From NCBI GenBank assembly GCA_017882805.1, contig JADGOT010000059.1, positions 1-43,697 on the forward strand: a DNA stretch of 43,697 nt. The letters run 5' to 3'. The translations under genes were made by a program, and so were the position numbers. The stretch's first letter is position 1, and the number at the start of each line of letters is the position of its first letter. Below, in pieces: positions 27,749 to 35,778 of the stretch. The DNA comes from Glaciihabitans sp. (lineage in GTDB: Bacteria > Actinomycetota > Actinomycetes > Actinomycetales > Microbacteriaceae). Below the pieces are notes generated by a model. That model did not search any database and was not told the DNA's origin. It was given only the letters and a program-made list of their open reading frames with translations.

Positions 27749-28536
27749 GAATCGGTGTCATTGGGCGCGGGCACGTCGGTCAAAACGTCGTCGCTCAGTT
27801 CGAGTCGCGAGCGACCGTGGTGTCCTATGACCGAAACGACGATGTTCCCTATCCAGCCGATGAGCTGGCAGGTTGCTCGTTTGTCTTGATCTGTGTCGAC
27901 ACCCCGATGGACACCGACGGTTCCCTCAACGTCGACAATGTCGAAAGCGCAATTGCCCAGGTGCCGTGCGAGACGATTGTGATTCGTTCTACAGTCCCAC
28001 CGGGAACGACGGACAGGTTGGCCGCGAAACTGGGGAAGAACATCTGCTTCTGGCCCGAGTACGTCGGGGAGACCGATTTCGCTGGGGCCTCCTGGGAGAC
28101 CTTCTCTGCCGCGCGACCGTTCGTCATTCTCGGAGGCGAGCCTGAACTTCGCCGCTGGTTTATCGATCAGCTCGAACCCGTCCTTGGGCCGAACGTCACG
28201 TTCCATCAAACGACCGCGGCAGAGGCCGAATTGGTCAAGTTCATGGAGAACAGCTATTTCGCGGCAAAGGTCATCTTCGTGAACCAGTTCCGCGAGCTGA
28301 GCGAGAAGCTGGGTCTGGATTGGACGACCGTGCGCGAGGGGTGGCTTCTTGACCCGCGAATCGAACGCGATCACACCTCAGCGTTCGCCGACGCGAGAGG
28401 CTACGGCGGTAAGTGCCTTCCGAAGGATGTCTCGGGCATCCTGGCGTTTGCGAAGAGCGAGGGTGTCGACCTGAGCATGCTTGCGGCCGTTCAGGATGCG
28501 AACCAGCGCTATCTGTCGTCGCGGCCTGTGTCCTAG
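27745..28536 (+). CDS. short UDP-glucose/GDP-mannose dehydrogenase family protein
   Basis: Nucleotide-sugar dehydrogenases oxidise UDP-sugars to uronic acids by a two-step NAD+ reaction. This 263-residue protein has the N-terminal NAD motif GVIGRGHVGQNV, STVPPGTT, WPEYVGET in the position of the family's SPEF segment, the central-domain NSYFAAKVIFVNQF helix, and the catalytic cysteine in YGGKCLPKD. Full-length enzymes have about 390-450 residues. This one ends about 40 residues after the cysteine and lacks the C-terminal UDP-binding domain. I see no continuation of that domain in any frame downstream. AGGAGG lies before the ATG at 27745. It may be a natural short form or a degraded enzyme. 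Confidence 0.85.
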   Translation: MRIGVIGRGHVGQNVVAQFESRATVVSYDRNDDVPYPADELAGCSFVLICVDTPMDTDGSLNVDNVESAIAQVPCETIVIRSTVPPGTTDRLAAKLGKNICFWPEYVGETDFAGASWETFSAARPFVILGGEPELRRWFIDQLEPVLGPNVTFHQTTAAEAELVKFMENSYFAAKVIFVNQFRELSEKLGLDWTTVREGWLLDPRIERDHTSAFADARGYGGKCLPKDVSGILAFAKSEGVDLSMLAAVQDANQRYLSSRPVS

Positions 28537-28557
28537 CCGCTCGCAATTCGCTCCGCG

Positions 28558-29007
28558 TCAGGGGAGCGCACGGGACCACGCGGTCTCGTAGTACAGCTGG
28601 CCCGACGCGGCGAAAGCTCGGACCTGATGCGTTGCGGCGAGGGCGAGCGCAAGCTCGGAAATCTCGGCGGGAACGAAACCGATCTTCTGCCAAAACGGTC
28701 CTGATCGCCGGCTGAACAGCCATGCGCGAGTGGCCCCAAGGGACGCCGCCTGCTCGAGGGCGTACCGTGCGAGCTCTGTGCCACGGCCGGTGCCACGCAA
28801 CGACGCGTGCACGGCGACGCTCCGAAGTAACGCATCCGCCCCACTGAGTTCGAAGCCGGTGCTGCCGACGATGCGGCCGTCCACATCCAGATCGATCCAG
28901 AGGTAAACGTCAGGATCGCCGATGCCGCTCACGGTTAGTCCGGCAGCTCGAAGAAATTCGGTGATCTCGAAGGCGTCGCCGCGTGCCGCGGGAAACGGCG
29001 ATGGCAT
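28558..29007 (-). CDS. GNAT family N-acetyltransferase, ArsN2-like
   Basis: The 149-residue protein has the GNAT acetyl-CoA loop as RSVAVHASLRGTGRGTELARYA and the C-terminal AWLFSRRSGPFWQKIGFVP segment. The end of the protein resembles ArsN2-type acetyltransferases, which are often found near arsenic genes, but there are none here and the substrate is unknown. Its ATG directly abuts the TAA stop of parC (29008-29010), so the two are probably co-translated. A separate promoter is not apparent. Confidence 0.82.
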   Translation of the reverse strand: MPSPFPAARGDAFEITEFLRAAGLTVSGIGDPDVYLWIDLDVDGRIVGSTGFELSGADALLRSVAVHASLRGTGRGTELARYALEQAASLGATRAWLFSRRSGPFWQKIGFVPAEISELALALAATHQVRAFAASGQLYYETAWSRALP

Positions 29008-31497
29008 TTACAGCGAGGTCCCGATCGAGCCGACGACCGCGTCGAGCGGGGAACCGGAAGCGTCTCGCTTCGCGCCCGAGTCGGGGAGGGTTCTCGCAGA
29101 ACCATCAGCGCCAACGGCCGTCGCGGGCGCTGGACCAACCCAGGCGACGCTGAGCGCGTGTTCACCCTTGAGAAAACTGTGAGCGCGCACGCCACTGGTC
29201 GCGCGGCCTTTGCCCGGGAACTCGCCCAGCGCGGACACCTTTGCTCTACCCGGGTCCGTACCGGCCAGCACCTCAGACGAACCCGAGATCGTCACGACCA
29301 CGACTTCCTCGCCGGGTTCGACGGCGCCGAAGAAAATCGCGGTCGATTTCGCCGAGATATTCATGCCCGCCATTCCTGCTGCGGAGATCCCCTGAGGACG
29401 CACCGCAGCGGCGGCGAAATGCAGGAGTTGGGCATCCGCCGTCACAAATACAAGGTCGTCGCTCTCGGGGCCCTGCGAAACTCCGATCACCTCGTCACCG
29501 GTCTTCAGCGAAATGATCTCAAAGTCCGGTTTTGACGGGAGCCCGGGCGAGACCCGTTTGACGACGCCCTGCGCGGTTCCCAGGGCGATCGGTACGTCCG
29601 ACGAGAGTGAGACCAGGCCGAGCACGCGCTCCTTCTTGTTCGGGAGCGCCAGATAGTCGGCGATGCGAGCACCTGCGGCAAGTTGCACCGAGTTGGCGGG
29701 TACGGACGGCAGGTCGACGGCGGTGAAGCGGATCAGCCTACCTAGTGACGTCACGGCACCAATTTCGGCACGGCTGGTCGTATCGACGGTGGACCGAATC
29801 GCGTCATGCTTGCTGCGACGCTTTGCTGCAGGCAGCTCGGTACCGTCGTCGGGCAGGTCCACCCGTATCGCGCGGCCGGTCGTGGACAGGTAGACCCGAC
29901 AGGGCGTGTCGGCGATCTCGAGGTCTGGTGCCGCCGCCTTTGCCGATCGAGACGTCGTTGTGGCAATGGACGGTCGAGCCTCGGTCAGCAATGTGCGTCG
30001 CGGGGTTCCGAACTTCTCTGCCGTCGCCTCGAGCTCATCGGAGACAACCCTGCGAATGCGAGCCGGGTCGGACAGGATTGCCTCGAGCTCCTCGATCTCG
30101 CGATGTAGCTGGTCGCGTTCGGTCTCGAGCTCGATTCGGCTAAAGCGTGTGAGCCGTCGCAGTCGAAGTTCGAGGATGTACTCCGCCTGCACCACGCTGA
30201 GATCGAACACCTCAACGAGCCGGGCGCGGGCCGCCTCGCTGTCGTCAGACGTTCGGATGACCTGAATGACCTCGTCGATGTCGAGGATCGCCACCAGCAG
30301 TCCCTCAACGAGATGCAGGCGTTCCCGGCGGCGTTCAAGCCGGTACTGGCTGCGTCGCGTGACGACCGAGAGCCGATGTGCAACGTAGACCTGCAACAGT
30401 TCTTTGAGCCCGAGTGTGCGCGGACCGCCGTCGACGAGAGCCACGTTGTTGATATTGAAGCTGTCTTCGAGCGGTGTGAGGCTGAAGAGCTGCTCGAGGA
30501 CGGCATCGGGACTGAACCCGGTCTTGATGCCGATGACCAGTCGCAAGCCGTGCTTTCGATCAGTGAGGTCCGTGACATCCGAGATGCCGTTGATCTTCTT
30601 TGAGTTGACGCCATCTTTGATCTTCTCGATCACGCGCTCCGGGCCGACGAGATAGGGGAGCTCGGTGACAACCAGGCCGGTCTTGCGGGCGGAAATTGCT
30701 TCGACGGCGACCTTCGCGCGGGTCTTAAATGCTCCGCGTCCGGTCGAATACGCATCGCGGATGCCGGCCAGACCAATAATCGTGCCGCCCGTGGGCAGGT
30801 CGGGCCCAGGAACGAACTCCATGAGTTCGTCGAGCGACGCGTCGGGGTTGTCGAGCAGGTGCCGTGCTGCGCCAATGACTTCGATCAGGTTGTGGGGCGC
30901 CATGTTGGTCGCCATGCCGACGGCGATACCGCTTGCTCCATTGACCAGCAGGTTCGGGAACGCGGCCGGAAGCACCTCTGGCTGTGTGAACTGGTTGTCG
31001 TAGTTGGGTACGAAATTGACGACGTCTTCGTCGAGTCCTTCTGTCATGGCAAGAGCGGCGCCGTCCAGTCGAACTTCGGTATATCGGGGAGCTGCGGGGC
31101 CGTCGTCGAGCGAACCGAAGTTGCCGTGACCGTCGATCAGAGGCACGCGCAGCATGAAGTCCTGGGTGAGGCGCACCATCGCGTCATAGATCGAGGCGTC
31201 GCCGTGCGGGTGGAGCTTGCCCATCACATCGCCAACGACACGACTCGACTTCACATGGCCGCGATCGGGCCGCAGGCCCATCTCGGTCATTTGATACAGG
31301 ATGCGACGCTGGACCGGCTTCAAGCCGTCTCGCGCATCGGGGAGCGCGCGTGAGTAGATGACCGAATAGGCATATTCAAGGAACGAGCCCTGCATCTCGG
31401 CCGAGACATCGACATCCTCGATGCGCTCGCCCGGTGCCTCCGCGGTAACACCGCTCAAATTGGAACCGTCAGAAACAGGGGTAGGAGGAGTAGCCAT
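29008..31497 (-). CDS. parC: DNA topoisomerase IV subunit A
   Basis: The 829-residue protein is a type IIA topoisomerase A subunit, with ALPDARDGLKPVQRRILY, the quinolone region KLHPHGDASIYDAMVRL (95-111), and the DNA-cleaving tyrosine Y139 in APRYTEVRL. A coiled region follows, then a C-terminal beta-pinwheel from about residue 520. Ala101 stands where E. coli GyrA has Ser83; the Asp87 equivalent is Asp105. With ParE (23294-25387) it should decatenate chromosomes. GGGGG precedes the ATG. Its start is only 12 bases from the divergent phosphodiesterase start. The GNAT gene directly follows. Confidence 0.93.
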   Translation of the reverse strand: MATPPTPVSDGSNLSGVTAEAPGERIEDVDVSAEMQGSFLEYAYSVIYSRALPDARDGLKPVQRRILYQMTEMGLRPDRGHVKSSRVVGDVMGKLHPHGDASIYDAMVRLTQDFMLRVPLIDGHGNFGSLDDGPAAPRYTEVRLDGAALAMTEGLDEDVVNFVPNYDNQFTQPEVLPAAFPNLLVNGASGIAVGMATNMAPHNLIEVIGAARHLLDNPDASLDELMEFVPGPDLPTGGTIIGLAGIRDAYSTGRGAFKTRAKVAVEAISARKTGLVVTELPYLVGPERVIEKIKDGVNSKKINGISDVTDLTDRKHGLRLVIGIKTGFSPDAVLEQLFSLTPLEDSFNINNVALVDGGPRTLGLKELLQVYVAHRLSVVTRRSQYRLERRRERLHLVEGLLVAILDIDEVIQVIRTSDDSEAARARLVEVFDLSVVQAEYILELRLRRLTRFSRIELETERDQLHREIEELEAILSDPARIRRVVSDELEATAEKFGTPRRTLLTEARPSIATTTSRSAKAAAPDLEIADTPCRVYLSTTGRAIRVDLPDDGTELPAAKRRSKHDAIRSTVDTTSRAEIGAVTSLGRLIRFTAVDLPSVPANSVQLAAGARIADYLALPNKKERVLGLVSLSSDVPIALGTAQGVVKRVSPGLPSKPDFEIISLKTGDEVIGVSQGPESDDLVFVTADAQLLHFAAAAVRPQGISAAGMAGMNISAKSTAIFFGAVEPGEEVVVVTISGSSEVLAGTDPGRAKVSALGEFPGKGRATSGVRAHSFLKGEHALSVAWVGPAPATAVGADGSARTLPDSGAKRDASGSPLDAVVGSIGTSL

Positions 31498-31509
31498 AAG
31501 ATTGCCCCC
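31497..31509 (+). promoter_or_regulatory. -10 candidate for a leaderless phosphodiesterase gene
   Basis: TAAGAT (31497-31502) is followed by seven bases and the ATG at 31510. The hexamer overlaps the parC start codon on the other strand. There is no ribosome-binding sequence and no clear -35. Confidence 0.4.
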
Positions 31510-32640
31510 ATGTTACCGGCGCCCACTGTCGACCGGATTAGCCTTGCCGACGTTTTGCCGAGTTGCCTGCATAGCTTGCGCGCCGAGGACAATCGGTGTG
31601 GCCTTGCGCAGTCAAATCGCATCGTGCTCGTGCTCGTCGACGGTCTCGGAGCCGCCGCCTTGCGCGGCCGCGCGGGACACGCACGAGCGCTGAGCGCAGC
31701 ATCCGGATCGCCGATCGATACTGTGTTTCCGACTACCACCGCGGCAGCGTTGGCCTCGCTCACAACGGGCGAGTTGCCGGGGCAGCACGGCCTTGTGGGG
31801 TACTCGGTTCTCGACGCGGCGAATGACCGGATCGTCAACCAGCTGAGTGGGTGGGATGACCGCCTCGACCCGTTGACCTGGCAACGAGAACCAACGGTTT
31901 TCGAGCGCGCGGTGGCGGACGGGTTCTCTGCCGTCGTGGTGGGACCGGCGCGCTATGCGGGGAGCGGCTTCACGCGCGCCGTTCTGCGGGGCGCAGAATA
32001 TCGCTCCGCCGCATCCGTCGCCGATCGTTTCGCCGTCGCCGCATCATGGCTCCGCGAGTCGGGGCCGTCGGGCATCCTCTACCTCTACATACCCGAACTC
32101 GACTCGGTCGCGCACGCCCTGGGCTGGGAGTCGCCCGAGTGGACCGAGCGCCTCGAAGAGGTCGACAGCGAGGTGCGGAAGCTTGCCGCGAAACTAGCCG
32201 CCACCGACGGGATGCTGGTCACGGCCGACCACGGGATAGTGGATGTTCCGCCGCGCTCGCACGTTCTGATCGATACCGCGCCAGACCTTGTGGCGGGTAT
32301 CCGGTTCGTGGCGGGTGAACCGCGCTGCCTGCAGTTGCATTTCGAACCGGACCTGTCAGAGACGCATGCGGATGTGCTGGTCGCGCGGTGGCGAGAATCC
32401 GAGTCCGATCGCTCGTGGGTAGCTACTCGAGCCGAGGCGATTTCGGCGGGCTGGTTTGGTGAGGTTTCGCCTGAGGTGGCGCCGCGGATCGGCGACCTGC
32501 TGGTCGCGGCACGAAAGAACATCGCGTACTACGACGGTCGAACGGCGAAGTCGACGTCGCTGGCCATGATCGGCCAGCATGGCTCGTGGTCGCCCGCGGA
32601 GCTGCAGATCCCGCTGCTGCGCTTCGGAGCCTTGAACTAG
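31510..32640 (+). CDS. alkaline-phosphatase-superfamily phosphodiesterase
   Basis: The 376-residue protein belongs to the type I phosphodiesterase/nucleotide pyrophosphatase group. It has the metal-binding VLVDGLG (Asp44), the nucleophile Thr in FPTTTAAALASLTTG (75-77), IPELDSVAHALGW with Asp and His ligands, and TADHGIVDVP with Asp and His near the C-terminus. It has no signal peptide and no clear membrane helix, so it likely acts in the cytosol. The substrate is unknown. This gene, between parC and sepH, is in its usual actinobacterial neighbourhood. It converges on sepH with 17 bases between the stops. Confidence 0.88.
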   Translation: MLPAPTVDRISLADVLPSCLHSLRAEDNRCGLAQSNRIVLVLVDGLGAAALRGRAGHARALSAASGSPIDTVFPTTTAAALASLTTGELPGQHGLVGYSVLDAANDRIVNQLSGWDDRLDPLTWQREPTVFERAVADGFSAVVVGPARYAGSGFTRAVLRGAEYRSAASVADRFAVAASWLRESGPSGILYLYIPELDSVAHALGWESPEWTERLEEVDSEVRKLAAKLAATDGMLVTADHGIVDVPPRSHVLIDTAPDLVAGIRFVAGEPRCLQLHFEPDLSETHADVLVARWRESESDRSWVATRAEAISAGWFGEVSPEVAPRIGDLLVAARKNIAYYDGRTAKSTSLAMIGQHGSWSPAELQIPLLRFGALN

Positions 32641-32657
32641 CCAGCTACCTCAGCGAG

Positions 32658-33722
32658 CTATGCCAGGTCGTCGTCGGGGCGTGCGCCGAAGACGATCTCG
32701 TCCCAACTCGGCATGGCCTGGCGACCCTTTCGAACGCGGGGTTGACCGCCTGTGTTGCGTGCAGTCGGCTGACTACCGGTGTTCCGAGCCGCAGGAGCTT
32801 CCTCGGCCGGGGGCTCGACGGCAGTCTCGACGATCCGCATCGCGGGCGCGGGCTGGCCTTGATCACCGGCAACCGGTGGAGCAAAGGGGGAGATCGACTC
32901 GTCGAAGGGCTCGTCGTCATACGAAGCTGCTTCCCGCTCACCGCGGCGGCGGCGAAGGGCGTCGAGCAGATCGGCGGTCTGGTTCATCTCGGACCCGGTG
33001 TCGGGAAGCGGCTTCGTGACGTTACGGGTTGCGGCCTCAAGCTGAGCACGCGCCTCAGGCGCATCGGCTTCGCCGAGGTCAAACGCGCCGCTATCGAAGC
33101 GACTCGCATCCTGTGGGCGCTCCTCCTGGTGTACGGCGCGAAGGCGGGGAATGAGGGTGCCGGTGGCGTCACCCTGCTGTGACAGCGTGATCGCCTCGTT
33201 GTTCATGGGGTCGAGCGCCTGTTTCTTCGGATCGAAGTGCCAGCGCGCGTCGTGATCGATCTGCTGGGCGGCAAACGACAGTTTCACGATCCACCCGGAA
33301 GCCGCATCTTTCCAGCTCGCCCAACGCTCGCCGGTCGCTCCGAGGTCCTGCAGTCGAGAGCGAATGGCCATGCCGAAGGTCACCCCCTGCGCGAGCGGGT
33401 CGGTCTCGAGCGCGGTGTGGACGGGGACGCTGAGGGCGCTGGTCACGACGAATTCGCGCTCGGCGAGCACCGGTCCCTCGAATCGCTGGATGTGATCCAG
33501 CGGCGCCCCTGTAATGGCCGCGACGTCCTCGGCAGACATTCCGGATCGGATGTACGCCTGAATATCGCGGGGTGCGAGCCGTGCACCAATACTCGGATCG
33601 GGGGTCACCTGACGAAGCTTTAGTTGCAGTACATCGTCAACGGGTAGGCGGTACCTGGTGCCGTCGTCGTCAGAGACGAGGAGCGCGCCGTCTTCCGTTC
33701 CGATTACGCGTAGGTCTTGCAT
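32658..33722 (-). CDS. sepH: septation protein SepH (DUF3071)
   Basis: SepH is an actinobacterial cell-division protein that promotes FtsZ filament assembly. The 354-residue protein has the DUF3071 N-terminal domain (MQDLRVIGTEDGALLV and RYRLPVDD) with a helix-turn-helix-like part at about 45-85, LAPRDIQAYIRSGMSAEDVA and TGAPLDHIQRFEGPV, followed by REFVVTSALSVPV. A long, disordered, charged C-terminal half ends in SWDEIVFGARPDDDLA. GGAGGG lies ten bases before the ATG. The sequence is typical. It is divergent from the DUF4193 gene. Confidence 0.93.
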   Translation of the reverse strand: MQDLRVIGTEDGALLVSDDDGTRYRLPVDDVLQLKLRQVTPDPSIGARLAPRDIQAYIRSGMSAEDVAAITGAPLDHIQRFEGPVLAEREFVVTSALSVPVHTALETDPLAQGVTFGMAIRSRLQDLGATGERWASWKDAASGWIVKLSFAAQQIDHDARWHFDPKKQALDPMNNEAITLSQQGDATGTLIPRLRAVHQEERPQDASRFDSGAFDLGEADAPEARAQLEAATRNVTKPLPDTGSEMNQTADLLDALRRRRGEREAASYDDEPFDESISPFAPPVAGDQGQPAPAMRIVETAVEPPAEEAPAARNTGSQPTARNTGGQPRVRKGRQAMPSWDEIVFGARPDDDLA

Positions 33723-33924
33723 AGTGAAAAGCCCTCCGGCCGCCTGTGATTCTGGTCAAGAATGACACGCAATAGGCATGAATCCGGGGAATAGACCGGG
33801 CGTGCCGCGAGTTACATCAGCGCACAGATAGCAACCCCCACCCTGCGGTTTGCTATTCGGTCGCCATTCATGCAAACTGTGGCCGCCGATTGGGAACATT
33901 TAGGCACAGAAGAAGTGGATGGGC

Positions 33925-34218
33925 ATGGCAACCGATTACGACGCACCTCGCAAGACCGACGATGATTCCGACAGCATCGAGGCCCTCAAGGAGCGCGTCC
34001 CGGACAAGATGTCCGGGCAGGTCGATGTAGACGACGCTGACAACCCCGGCAGCTTCGAGCTCGCGGGTCAGGATCTCTCCGACCTTGACCTCGATGTGGT
34101 AGTTCTCCCGCCACAGGCGGATGAGTTCACCTGCGTGAATTGCTTCCTCGTGAAGCACCGCTCACAGCTTGATCACGACACCAAGCTGGGCCCGATCTGC
34201 GCTGAGTGTGCGGCCTAG
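33925..34218 (+). CDS. DUF4193 zinc-ribbon-like protein
   Basis: This 97-residue protein has the family's acidic N-terminal half (MATDYDAPRKTDDDSDS and VDVDDADNPG) and a C-terminal CVNC...CAEC pair that probably binds zinc. The ATG at 33925 gives the conserved start MATDYDAPR; an in-frame ATG two codons earlier is less likely. The family is conserved in actinobacteria in the dut-sigA region (Rv2699c is the M. tuberculosis member); its role is unknown. Its TAG stop shares the four bases CTAG (34215-34218) with the convergent DUF3093 gene. Confidence 0.92.
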   Translation: MATDYDAPRKTDDDSDSIEALKERVPDKMSGQVDVDDADNPGSFELAGQDLSDLDLDVVVLPPQADEFTCVNCFLVKHRSQLDHDTKLGPICAECAA

Positions 34219-34661
34219 GCTTTCGATTTCGCTTGTTTTAGCGCCGCAATCAGGTCGTTTGGGTGTCTCGTCGAGACGAGCCAGTATGGCGTCGGATCGC
34301 TCGAGTCCAGCACGTCGACCCTGACGACCGGTGAGATCCAGCCGCGGATGACCAGCCAGGCGCGGGCATCCAGTTTGGGTCCGCGCTGCTGTGTTGCCTC
34401 GTTCCCGGCGAAACCCGTCGCGTCGCCGACGTTGGGCAGGGGCAGGCGCGCGCGCCCCGCAAGGAGTGCGGCATCCGTCACTTCGATCCATGGCGAGCTG
34501 ATGATGAGCAGTATCACGCACGCCGCGTAGAGCACCGCTGCGCAGACCACGCCCAGCGTGAAGTTGATCGGCAGGAATACCAGCAAGCTCGCGGGGATGA
34601 CCAGAGCGGTGATCACGAAGATCATGGGTCCGGGAAGTAACCGCTCGCGGTATATCGACAT
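34215..34661 (-). CDS. DUF3093 membrane protein
   Basis: The 148-residue protein has two adjacent membrane helices (about residues 13-31 and 36-55), followed by a cytoplasmic beta-rich domain starting SSPWIEVTDAALLAGRARLP and ending YWLVSTRHPNDLIAAL, which is the DUF3093 pattern. Function is unknown. The family sits between DUF4193 and dut throughout actinobacteria. Its start is 38 bases from the divergent dut start, and the two share a very short control region. Confidence 0.9.
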   Translation of the reverse strand: MSIYRERLLPGPMIFVITALVIPASLLVFLPINFTLGVVCAAVLYAACVILLIISSPWIEVTDAALLAGRARLPLPNVGDATGFAGNEATQQRGPKLDARAWLVIRGWISPVVRVDVLDSSDPTPYWLVSTRHPNDLIAALKQAKSKA

Positions 34662-34687
34662 GGCTCTATTTCATCATTCATCTGCAC

Positions 34688-34699
34688 TAGCCTCGACAG
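34688..34699 (+). promoter_or_regulatory. -10 element for leaderless dut
   Basis: TAGCCT (34688-34693) is followed by six bases and the GTG start of dut at 34700, with no ribosome-binding sequence. MerR at 41521 has the same hexamer and spacing. Confidence 0.55.
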
Positions 34700-35179
34700 G
34701 TGGCTGAAGTGATCGAAGTTCTGATCGGCTCTGGGCAGATCCCTGAGTATTCGCACCCCGGAGACGCTGGCGCCGACCTGCACTCGGCAGAGGCGGTTGA
34801 GCTCGCTCCGGGCGCTCGCGCGACCGTGGGGACCGGAGTGTCGATCGCTCTTCCCGACGGGTATGTCGGTTTTGTGGTTCCGCGCAGCGGACTCGCGTCC
34901 AAGCACGGCATCACGATCGTCAACAGCCCGGGAACAGTAGATGCCGGCTACCGAGGCGAGATTCGGGTGACACTGTTGAATACCGACCTGTCGGCGGGAT
35001 ACTCAATAGCGATCGGAGATCGAATCGCTCAGTTAATCGTTCAGCCCGTGACCCGAGCCCGTTTCATCCAGGTCGATCGACTGCCTGGGAGCGAACGGGG
35101 CGAATCGGGTTTTGGATCCACCGGATATTCGACACCGTCGAACGCAATTGGAGATGCGACAAATGGAGCGCAAGCGTGA
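34700..35179 (+). CDS. dut: dUTP diphosphatase
   Basis: Dut hydrolyses dUTP to dUMP, which keeps uracil out of DNA and feeds thymidylate synthesis. The 159-residue trimeric enzyme has motif 1 (PGDAGADLHSA), motif 2 (PRSGLASKHG), motif 3 with the catalytic Asp (NSPGTVDAGYRGEI), motif 4 (GDRIAQLIV) and the Gly-rich motif 5 (RGESGFGSTG). The start is GTG at 34700, behind TAGCCT. Its stop overlaps the start of the DUF3710 gene (GTGA at 35176-35179), so dut, DUF3710 and DUF3159 form an operon, as in M. tuberculosis. Confidence 0.97.
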   Translation: MAEVIEVLIGSGQIPEYSHPGDAGADLHSAEAVELAPGARATVGTGVSIALPDGYVGFVVPRSGLASKHGITIVNSPGTVDAGYRGEIRVTLLNTDLSAGYSIAIGDRIAQLIVQPVTRARFIQVDRLPGSERGESGFGSTGYSTPSNAIGDATNGAQA

Positions 35180-35778
35180 GTGATGCCACCGGATACGATG
35201 CGACACCGGAGGAGCCCAAGTCGGCCCCGGCGGACCGCTCCACCCATGGCCCCCTCGATGAGAGTGAGGCCAACGCCGTCCGACCGTACGTAGACCTCGG
35301 CGGTGTGAAGATCGTGCCACGAGCCGACCTTCAGCTGCGGCTCGAGGTCGAGGATGGCACGCAGCGCATTGTCGCTGTCGCAATGGACTACTTCGGCTCC
35401 ACATTGCAGGTGCAGCCGTTCGCGGCGCCCCGAACGAGTGGACTGTGGGCGGAGATCCGCGGCCAGATCGTCGATCAGATTCAAAAGCAGGGCGGTACGA
35501 CACGCATTGCCGATGGTCCGTTCGGACCTGAGGTGCTCGCCCAGATCCCGGCAACGGTGGCAGGCGAGACCGGCGCCCGTCTGGTCCGCTTCGTCGGAGT
35601 GGATGGTCCGCGCTGGTTCCTTCGGGGCGTGATCTCCGGCGACGCTGCCGTCAACCCGGAGGCGGCTTCACACGTTGAGGATCTGTTCCGCAGTGTCGTT
35701 GTCGTGCGTGGCAATACCCCGATGCCGCCTCGCGACCTCATTCCACTAAACATGCCCGCCAACGCTGGGGATGTCTAA
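35176..35778 (+). CDS. DUF3710 protein
   Basis: The 200-residue protein belongs to DUF3710, an actinobacterial family that follows dut. Family segments seen are GPLDESEANAVRPYVDLGGVKI, LQVQPFAAPRTSGLWAEIR, RFVGVDGPRWFLRGVISG and the C-terminal VVVRGNTPMPPRDLIPL. It is soluble and of unknown function. It overlaps dut by four bases and DUF3159 by eight, so all three should be made together. Confidence 0.92.
   Translation: MSDATGYDATPEEPKSAPADRSTHGPLDESEANAVRPYVDLGGVKIVPRADLQLRLEVEDGTQRIVAVAMDYFGSTLQVQPFAAPRTSGLWAEIRGQIVDQIQKQGGTTRIADGPFGPEVLAQIPATVAGETGARLVRFVGVDGPRWFLRGVISGDAAVNPEAASHVEDLFRSVVVVRGNTPMPPRDLIPLNMPANAGDV

Noticed and set aside
34662-34699. Leaderless start for the DUF3093 gene
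   Set aside because: The hexamer at the N6 position is TGAAAT on the minus strand, not TANNNT, so the pattern does not apply.
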